Shown one piece after another: positions 6,398 to 11,312 of a stretch of 11,312 nt of DNA. The position numbers and the translations under genes were made by a program. This DNA comes from Candidatus Zipacnadia bacterium (lineage in GTDB: Bacteria > Armatimonadota > Zipacnadia > Zipacnadales > Zipacnadaceae). Location: positions 1 to 11,312 of the forward strand of contig JALGTS010000032.1 of assembly GCA_029821255.1 (NCBI GenBank), given 5' to 3'. The notes below the pieces were generated by a model. That model ran no database searches. It was not told the DNA's origin and was given only the letters and a program-made list of their open reading frames with translations. Each line of letters starts with the position of its first letter. Within the stretch, counting starts at the first letter, position 1.

Positions 6398-6486
6398 TTT
6401 ATTTTTGGTCTGTTGGGTTAGCTTCTGTGCTGTAACTGTTCACGTTGTTGTGGCAATGTACCTCCGAAAACTGGCCTGAGGGTTGG

Positions 6487-6515
6487 TTGACATTCTGAGC
6501 TTTGGGTGTTACAAA
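6487..6515 (+). promoter_or_regulatory. Promoter of the nfnAB operon
   Basis: Exact TTGACA (6487-6492), a 17-base spacer, and TACAAA (6510-6515, 4 of 6). Predicted start is about 6522, giving a leader of about 75 nt. Confidence 0.5.
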
Positions 6516-6530
6516 TACGACTGGGATCGT

Positions 6531-6562
6531 ATCGCCGTCCGCGCGAGCGGCGGTGATTTTTT
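6531..6562 (+). terminator. Terminator-like hairpin in the nfnA leader (possible attenuator)
   Basis: ATCGCCGTC (6531-6539) pairs with GGCGGTGAT (6549-6557) as nine pairs including two G-T wobbles, followed by six T (6557-6562). The neighbouring gene to the left points away, so no upstream rightward gene needs terminating. Its target would be the nfnAB transcript itself, starting just before the hairpin. It may equally stop stray antisense transcription out of the amidase gene. Confidence 0.5.
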
Positions 6563-6596
6563 GTAGGTTAAAGATCAAAGGCAGGCAAAACCAGGA

Positions 6597-7454
6597 ATGT
6601 TTAGGATAATAGCTAAACGACAGTTGGCTGAAGATATCATTGAGTATACCATCAAAGCACCTGATGTAACTCGCCATCACCGGCCCGGGCAGTTTTGTAT
6701 CATCCGGGTGGCCAGCCATGGTGAGCGCATTCCTCTGTCAATTGCCGATATTAACACCGAAGCGGGCACCATAACTGTAGTAGTACAGATCATCGGCCAT
6801 ACCACCCAAGAGCTAGCTCGGCTTGGGGCTGGTGACACTATCCTTGATGTGGTTGGACCGCTGGGGCATCCCACGGATATCGGCACTCCGGAACGCGCTG
6901 TATTCGTCGGTGGTGGTGTGGGGGTACCGGCGGGGAATTTGATAATCCGTGAAATGAAGCAGGCGGGTGCTGAGGTGTTAGCCATTATTGGGTTTCGTAC
7001 CCGCGAACTAATTATCTACGAAGAGAAAATCCGCGCGCAGGCTGATGAACTAATCGTGACCACCGATGACGGCTCCTACGGATATCACGGGCTGGTCACC
7101 GAGCCACTCCAGCAGCGTCTGGAGGCTGGTAGCGAGTACGATGTGGTGGTAGCGGTCGGGCCCGTGGTGATGATGCGAGCGGTGGCCGAAGTTACCCGTC
7201 CCTATGGCATTCACACGATCGCCAGTCTTAATCCCATTATGGTGGACGGCACCGGTATGTGCGGAGCCTGTCGGGTATTGGTAGGCGGCCAGACCAAGTT
7301 CGCCTGTGTGGACGGCCCGGAGTTTGATGCTCACCAGGTTGACTTTGATCAACTGTTGAACCGACTGCGGATCTACCGCGAACAGGAACAGCAGGCTGCG
7401 CAGGCAGGCCCCCATCTGTGTCGTCTTGAGCAGCAGATAAGCGAGATACAGTAG
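6597..7454 (+). CDS. nfnA: NfnA-type FAD/[2Fe-2S] subunit of ferredoxin:NADP+ oxidoreductase (PyrK-like fold)
   Basis: Predicted small subunit of the NADH-dependent reduced ferredoxin:NADP+ oxidoreductase, a soluble flavin-based bifurcating enzyme linking NADH, ferredoxin and NADPH pools. An FAD-binding beta-barrel covers about residues 1-98 with 'RIPLSIAD' (44-51). The NAD(H) domain follows with 'FVGGGVGVPAGNL' (103-115) and ends near 215. The [2Fe-2S] site shows D217-x4-C222-x2-C225-x11-C237 (DGTGMCGACR, FACVDGPEF), the Asp-plus-three-Cys arrangement known for NfnA. Length of 285 is normal. The ATG at 6597 lies 12 or so bases after AAGGCAGG. nfnB starts 3 bases after this stop, so the two are one operon. 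PyrK of dihydroorotate dehydrogenase is related, but the adjacent GltD-like partner argues for NfnA. Confidence 0.87.
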   Translation: MFRIIAKRQLAEDIIEYTIKAPDVTRHHRPGQFCIIRVASHGERIPLSIADINTEAGTITVVVQIIGHTTQELARLGAGDTILDVVGPLGHPTDIGTPERAVFVGGGVGVPAGNLIIREMKQAGAEVLAIIGFRTRELIIYEEKIRAQADELIVTTDDGSYGYHGLVTEPLQQRLEAGSEYDVVVAVGPVVMMRAVAEVTRPYGIHTIASLNPIMVDGTGMCGACRVLVGGQTKFACVDGPEFDAHQVDFDQLLNRLRIYREQEQQAAQAGPHLCRLEQQISEIQ

Positions 7455-7457
7455 TCT

Positions 7458-8681
7458 ATGGATACAAAAGAGCGAATGAAACTTGAGCCAATTCCGATGC
7501 CAGAAGCAGATATGAGCGAGCGGTTGGCTGGCTTCGGCGAAGTTAATCGGGGCTATTCCGAAGAGTTAGCCCAGGCCGAGGCCGAGCGTTGTCTACAGTG
7601 CAAGAATCCCCCATGCCGTTCGGGCTGTCCAGTTGATGTGGACATTCCCGGGTTCATCAAGCTGATTCGGGAGGGTAAGTATACCCAGGCCGGGCTGAAG
7701 ATTAAGGAGACTAATGCTTTTCCGGCTATCTGTGGGCGTGTCTGCCCCCAGGAGCGGCAATGCCAGGCCCAGTGTGTGCTCGCCAAGCAGGGCAAGCCCA
7801 TAAATATCGGTTATCTGGAGCGGTTTGTAGGTGATTGGCTGATAAGTCACCCGCCTGCGCTGACTGAGCGGCCTGAGCCGAGTGGATACAAGGTAGCTGT
7901 GGTTGGATCTGGCCCTGCGGGACTGGCTGCCGCAGGTGATTTGGCCAAGCGTGGCCACCAGGTTACTATCTTCGAGGCGCTGCATCGCCCCGGCGGCGTG
8001 CTGGTCTACGGTATTCCGGAGTTTCGTCTACCCAATATAACGGTGGACAGCGAGCTGGAGGCGTTGCGCCAATTGGGCGTGGAAATCCGCACTGATGTGG
8101 TGGTCGGTCGCACGCTGACCATTACTGATCTGCGCGATGAAATGGGCTTTGCCGCAATATTCTTAGGGTTAGGTGCGGGTACCCCGATCTTCCTGGGCAT
8201 AGAAGGTGAGAATCTGCCTGGTGTTATGTCCGCTAATGAGTTTCTCACGCGGGTTAATCTAATGCGGGCGTTTGACGAAGATTATGACACGCCGGTCCAA
8301 CACGGGCGCAATGTCACGGTGATTGGGGGCGGCAACGTGGCTATGGACTCCAGCCGAGTCGCATTGCGCCTGGGTGCCGAGACGGTGAAGCTGCTGTACC
8401 GCCGTACTCGCGCGGAGATGCCGGCGCGGGTGGAGGAAGTTCGTCATGCCGAAGAAGAAGGTGTCATCTTTGAGTTCCTGGTCAGCCCGGTACGTTTTCT
8501 GGCTGACAATGAGGGTAACCTGGCAGCGGTTGAGTGTATTCGCATGGAACTGGGAGAGCCTGATGAGTCGGGGAGACGTCGGCCGTTACCCATATGTGGA
8601 GACGGATCAGACGATTGTGGCTGTTGGCGCGCGAGTGAATCCGTTGGCGCGACTGGTAGTGCCGGGTATGAAGCAGGATAA
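7458..8681 (+). CDS. nfnB: NfnB / glutamate-synthase-small-subunit-like flavoprotein, frameshifted before its C-terminus
   Basis: Predicted large subunit of NfnAB, carrying two [4Fe-4S] clusters, the bifurcating FAD and the NADPH site. Cluster motifs are C45-x2-C48-x4-C53-x3-C57 (CLQCKNPPCRSGCP) and C92-x3-C96-x5-C102-x3-C106. The FAD site is 'VVGSGPAGLAAAG' (148-160) with 'RPGGVLVYGIPEFRLP' (177-192). The NADPH site is 'VIGGGNVAMDSSRVA' (288-302). Homology runs to 'GEPDESGRRRPLP' (residue 378), then the reading frame leaves the family sequence and stops at 8681 after about 29 unrelated residues, giving 407 instead of roughly 465. The missing end lies in another frame at 8593-8859. It starts 3 bases after nfnA and is probably translationally coupled. 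Without the second half of the FAD/NADPH domain the product is unlikely to be active, unless the break is an assembly error. Confidence 0.85.
   Translation: MDTKERMKLEPIPMPEADMSERLAGFGEVNRGYSEELAQAEAERCLQCKNPPCRSGCPVDVDIPGFIKLIREGKYTQAGLKIKETNAFPAICGRVCPQERQCQAQCVLAKQGKPINIGYLERFVGDWLISHPPALTERPEPSGYKVAVVGSGPAGLAAAGDLAKRGHQVTIFEALHRPGGVLVYGIPEFRLPNITVDSELEALRQLGVEIRTDVVVGRTLTITDLRDEMGFAAIFLGLGAGTPIFLGIEGENLPGVMSANEFLTRVNLMRAFDEDYDTPVQHGRNVTVIGGGNVAMDSSRVALRLGAETVKLLYRRTRAEMPARVEEVRHAEEEGVIFEFLVSPVRFLADNEGNLAAVECIRMELGEPDESGRRRPLPICGDGSDDCGCWRASESVGATGSAGYEAG
8592..8593 (+). other. Frameshifting deletion in nfnB
   Basis: CCC (8589-8591) is the last codon clearly in the nfnB frame, and TAT (8593-8595) is the first clearly in the +1 frame. 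Family members read about P-[IV]-x-G-S-E-[FY] here, so roughly four to five residues are absent as well as the frame. The best fit is a loss of about 14 bases, not a single-base slip. Confidence 0.65.
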
Positions 8682-8859
8682 AAAAGGCCACATCATTGTT
8701 GACCCCGAGACGCTGATGACCAGTGTCCCCGGGGTGTTTGCCGGCGGCGATGTCGTGGTCGGCGAGGAGACGGTCATCCGTGCACTGGGCGACGGCCGTC
8801 GCGCCGCCGCTGCGATTGACGAATACCTCGCGAGAATGTTGCCATCTGCACAACGTTAA
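8593..8859 (+). pseudogene. nfnB: Detached C-terminal part of nfnB
   Basis: These 88 codons, read in the frame ending at the TAA 8857-8859, complete the nfnB protein: 'YVETDQTIVAVGARVNPLA', 'GHIIVDPETLMTSVPGVFAG' and 'GDVVVGEETVIRALGDGRRA'. The G-V-F-A-G-G-D motif is the last FAD-contacting segment of the GltD/NfnB family, and the following helix ends the domain. There is no ribosome site or start codon of its own at 8593. A start at 8446 in this frame would lie inside the intact nfnB domain and read unrelated residues first. Confidence 0.8.
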
Positions 8860-8950
8860 TCCCGGCACTGTTGGCTCTCGATTTGCCATCCGTCCTCAGT
8901 GTCAGGCACGATTGGTTGCAGCAGCACTCTCGCCGAGTGGAACCGAACCG

Positions 8951-8956
8951 AGGGAG
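8951..8956 (+). promoter_or_regulatory. Shine-Dalgarno site that fixes the lipoprotein hydrolase start
   Basis: AGGGAG ends 5 bases before the ATG at 8962, which is followed at once by a signal peptide. In the 102 bases between nfnB and this ATG I find no good promoter. Confidence 0.7.
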
Positions 8957-8961
8957 TAACT

Positions 8962-11312
8962 ATGATTTATTACAAGCTGGCCGCAGCGACGTCGTTGCTT
9001 CTGCTCGCAGTATTTAGTTGTGCTGTCACCGGTGAATGTACCGATGATTTCGGCCCTGGCCAGGTGAATATCCCCAATGCTTCATTTGAGACCGATCCCA
9101 GCGATATATGGAGAGCAGCGAGCGGAGACGGACAGGGTGTTATTGTCTGGGACACCTCCGTGGCGCACACCGGCTCGGCTTCGCTGAAAGTCGCGCAAAC
9201 CGGCGGGGATGGCGGCTGGTTCCAGAGCGCGGCAGGAGCGATTGCCGTCGAGCCTGGAGATATGATTGAAGCCGAGGTGTGGGCCAGGACCGAGCAGGCT
9301 ACAGGGCGCACTTACTTTTCGCTTGATTGGTATGCGGGAGATGAGGCTCGGGGCCGTGCCGATGGCGGTGCGCCCTTCGGATACATCTCCTATCGTCCTA
9401 ATCCCATTGCAGGAACCCATGACTGGACCAGACTTATGGCCCGTGCTTTTGTCCCTGAAGGTGTCAGCAGCGTCCGCATTGGCCTGCGCAGCGAAGGCAA
9501 CGAGGGGAGCGCCTGGTTTGACGACTTGGCGGTGCGCATTGTCCCTCCGCAGGAGCTTCTCGGGGAACTGGACCGCAATCCTGTGCGGATTGATCCGGAC
9601 TCACTGAGGCCCGACGACTATGTTACCGTGAAGGACGGGCATCTGTGGTACCGGGGTAAGCGACTACGCATCTGGGGTGCCCAGGGCAGCCTCTTTGCCA
9701 TGACCCACGCCGACATTGACTTGGAAGTGGCTCGCTTCGCCGAGCACGGCTTCAACGCCTTTCGCACCCTTTATTGGTATCCCATTGTTGATGATTATGT
9801 GCCCGGTGATCTCAGCGCTCAAGACCGGCTTGATTACATCTTTGCTTGTCTGGGCCAGCACGGCGTCTTCGTCTGGAGCGATCTCCTCAACGGCTGCAAG
9901 GTCCGGGCGGATATGGTGGACGTCATTGACGATCCCGAGACTGCCGAGGCGTGGCAGGCAGCAGTCAAGGAATGGCTCGGTGACAAAAAAGCGCAGATTA
10001 TCCGCGTCACCCTCGCCGCGACTTGGGACCCGCGCATCAAGCGGATATACCATAACTACATCAGGAAAGCCCTCGCTCATCGTAACCCGTACAATGGCCT
10101 GACCTACGCCGAAGACCCCACCTTCTTCACCTGGGAGCTGACCAACGAAGAATGGTGGATTATGCAAATTCTATGGGGTAATCATCTTGAACTGCCAGCA
10201 TTCTTCCAGAAGGAACTATATGACCGGTGGAACGACTGGCTGCGCGAGAAGTACGGTGATACCACGCGCCTGGCAGAAGCATGGGAGGGGCTGCTGCCCG
10301 GCGAGTCACTCGAGCAGAACACTGTCCTGCTGCTGCCCTTACTGGGTAAAACCGACGCTCCCGGGCTTGCGAAGGTACTCGGGCTTGACATTAAGTACGA
10401 GCAACCTCAGTACGACCCGAGCGACTTCGCCCGGCAGCGAGGTAGCGACGTTGTCGAGTTTCTGATGAAGCTGCATATTGCCGCCAAGAACGAAGCCGCC
10501 GAGGTCTTCAAGTCGCAGGGCCGCCCCGGCCGGGGCTGTCAGATCGTGCCGCTGGTATACGATACGGGCTACTCCGGAGCGCTATTGCCATTCTATATGC
10601 ACTCCTTCGCCGATGCGACTGCATGTGGTACCTACATGGATATGAGCGTCCATGACCCCGCTAACCCAACGTTCCCGTTCGCCAGCGGGCTGCGTAGCCC
10701 GCCGGGGCTGCATGGCTGGATGAATACCCGACGGCTCAAGGACAAGCCGGCCTTTGTCTACGAAACTATGATCTTTCAACCGCAGAAGTACAAGGTGGAA
10801 TGGTTTTACCGGCTGCTGGCATGGGCGGCGATCCAGGACTTTGACGTCATTAGTTTTCACTACTACGGCCACCCGGTGCCCTTCCCCCGGATCAAGAATC
10901 CTTATGGCCGTCACGCGATTCAACTCATGTCGCCCAATAGGACCTTCAACGGAGCGCTGATGCGCCTAGATGAAGTGCTGATGAGTGCGGTCAGGACAGC
11001 GGGGGAGATCTTCAAGCGAGGCTACCTTAGGCCTGCTCCTCACCCAACGACGGTGACCATCGGCAGCAAGACGCTTTGGAGCCTGGATGGCATTCACGGG
11101 GGCCCCAGTGCGAGTCGGGCCAGCAACACGGTATTTCATAGAGGTTTCCAGTGGGTCTTCAACCCTGAGCAGACTGCAGATACCGTGGATGGCGTGTTAA
11201 TCAGTGGCGAACAGCACGCGACGGAGGCGGTCGTTAAGCCAACCGACCAGATCGCCTACCGCTGGCGGGAAGGGATCATGGTCATTGATGACCCACGGGC
11301 GAAGGTCCTGGT
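8962..11312 (+). CDS. Large lipoprotein: carbohydrate-binding-like domain plus clan GH-A-like glycoside hydrolase, partial at the right edge
   Basis: The frame is open from the ATG to the window end, 783 codons without a stop. Residues 1-20 are a lipoprotein signal (MIYYKLAAATSLLLLAVFSC, lipobox V-F-S-C20). Residues 36-192 look like a CBM_4_9-type jelly roll: 'NIPNASFETD', 'HTGSASLKV', 'VEPGDMIEAEVWAR' and the closing 'GSAWFDDLAVRI'. From about 230 a TIM-barrel hydrolase follows: 'LRIWGAQG', 'FAEHGFNAFRTLYWYP', then 'FFTWELTNEEWW' with N395-E396 as likely acid/base, and 'FVYETMIF' with E601 as likely nucleophile. Asn-Glu before the acid/base is the clan GH-A pattern (GH5, GH39, GH42). The gap of about 205 residues between the two acids is long for GH5, so the exact family is open. 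It is probably exposed on the cell surface or periplasmic face and acts on a beta-linked glycan. Confidence 0.8.
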   Translation, partial: MIYYKLAAATSLLLLAVFSCAVTGECTDDFGPGQVNIPNASFETDPSDIWRAASGDGQGVIVWDTSVAHTGSASLKVAQTGGDGGWFQSAAGAIAVEPGDMIEAEVWARTEQATGRTYFSLDWYAGDEARGRADGGAPFGYISYRPNPIAGTHDWTRLMARAFVPEGVSSVRIGLRSEGNEGSAWFDDLAVRIVPPQELLGELDRNPVRIDPDSLRPDDYVTVKDGHLWYRGKRLRIWGAQGSLFAMTHADIDLEVARFAEHGFNAFRTLYWYPIVDDYVPGDLSAQDRLDYIFACLGQHGVFVWSDLLNGCKVRADMVDVIDDPETAEAWQAAVKEWLGDKKAQIIRVTLAATWDPRIKRIYHNYIRKALAHRNPYNGLTYAEDPTFFTWELTNEEWWIMQILWGNHLELPAFFQKELYDRWNDWLREKYGDTTRLAEAWEGLLPGESLEQNTVLLLPLLGKTDAPGLAKVLGLDIKYEQPQYDPSDFARQRGSDVVEFLMKLHIAAKNEAAEVFKSQGRPGRGCQIVPLVYDTGYSGALLPFYMHSFADATACGTYMDMSVHDPANPTFPFASGLRSPPGLHGWMNTRRLKDKPAFVYETMIFQPQKYKVEWFYRLLAWAAIQDFDVISFHYYGHPVPFPRIKNPYGRHAIQLMSPNRTFNGALMRLDEVLMSAVRTAGEIFKRGYLRPAPHPTTVTIGSKTLWSLDGIHGGPSASRASNTVFHRGFQWVFNPEQTADTVDGVLISGEQHATEAVVKPTDQIAYRWREGIMVIDDPRAKVL

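Noticed and set aside
6020..6421. Plus-strand open frame opposite the amidase
   Set aside because: Antisense to conserved Amidase_2 motifs; no domain or ribosome site.
6399..6719. Minus-strand open frame of 106 codons between the amidase and nfnA genes
   Set aside because: Half of it is antisense to conserved nfnA sequence and it contains the nfnA promoter and hairpin; composition is not protein-like across its length.
6597..7454. PyrK, electron-transfer subunit of dihydroorotate dehydrogenase
   Set aside because: The fold is shared, but no pyrimidine genes are nearby and the next gene is a GltD/NfnB-like protein, the usual NfnA partner.

Overview
The window looks like bacterial chromosome: mid-GC, dense short operons, recognisable -35/-10 promoters, Shine-Dalgarno sites, intrinsic terminators and signal-peptide proteins. 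No gene fixes the phylum. The exported polysaccharide-active proteins, a membrane-anchored peptidoglycan amidase and an NfnAB-type flavoprotein pair suggest a carbohydrate-using, probably anaerobic or facultative bacterium; this is inference. I see no tRNA, rRNA, CRISPR array, IS element or phage gene.

Layout. (1) Positions 1-1517, minus strand: a secreted five-bladed beta-propeller glycosidase-like protein followed by repeated beta-sandwich modules. Its frame breaks by one base near 309, and the gene runs off the left edge. (2) 1518-1837: a divergent control region with one good sigma70-type promoter for each side; a perfect 12-bp palindrome overlaps the predicted start of the rightward transcript. 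(3) 1838-4508, plus strand: an apparent operon of an ECF sigma factor, a zinc-binding membrane anti-sigma factor, and an exported protein built from a 15-residue K-Y-P repeat, closed by a strong intrinsic terminator. (4) 4549-4995, minus strand: an FmdB-type zinc-ribbon protein behind a fully consensus promoter and a leader of about 140 nt that can form alternative stems. (5) 5073-6397: a coiled-coil zinc-ribbon protein (COG1579 type) converging on a membrane-anchored PGRP/Amidase_2 enzyme, with the two stop codons overlapping in CTAA. (6) 6487-8859, plus strand: promoter, terminator-like hairpin, then nfnA and nfnB. nfnB carries a frameshifting deletion near 8592. (7) 8962 to the right edge: a large lipoprotein with a carbohydrate-binding-like domain and a clan GH-A-like glycoside hydrolase domain.

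How the parts may work together. The two edge genes are secreted carbohydrate-active proteins. The sigma/anti-sigma/repeat-protein operon looks like a cell-surface signalling unit whose third gene I cannot assign to a known family; it is the best candidate here for something undescribed. NfnAB would couple NADH, ferredoxin and NADPH pools, but the nfnB deletion would remove the end of its FAD/NADPH domain. Both frame breaks could be assembly errors; the one in nfnB is harder to explain that way because several conserved residues are missing as well as the frame.
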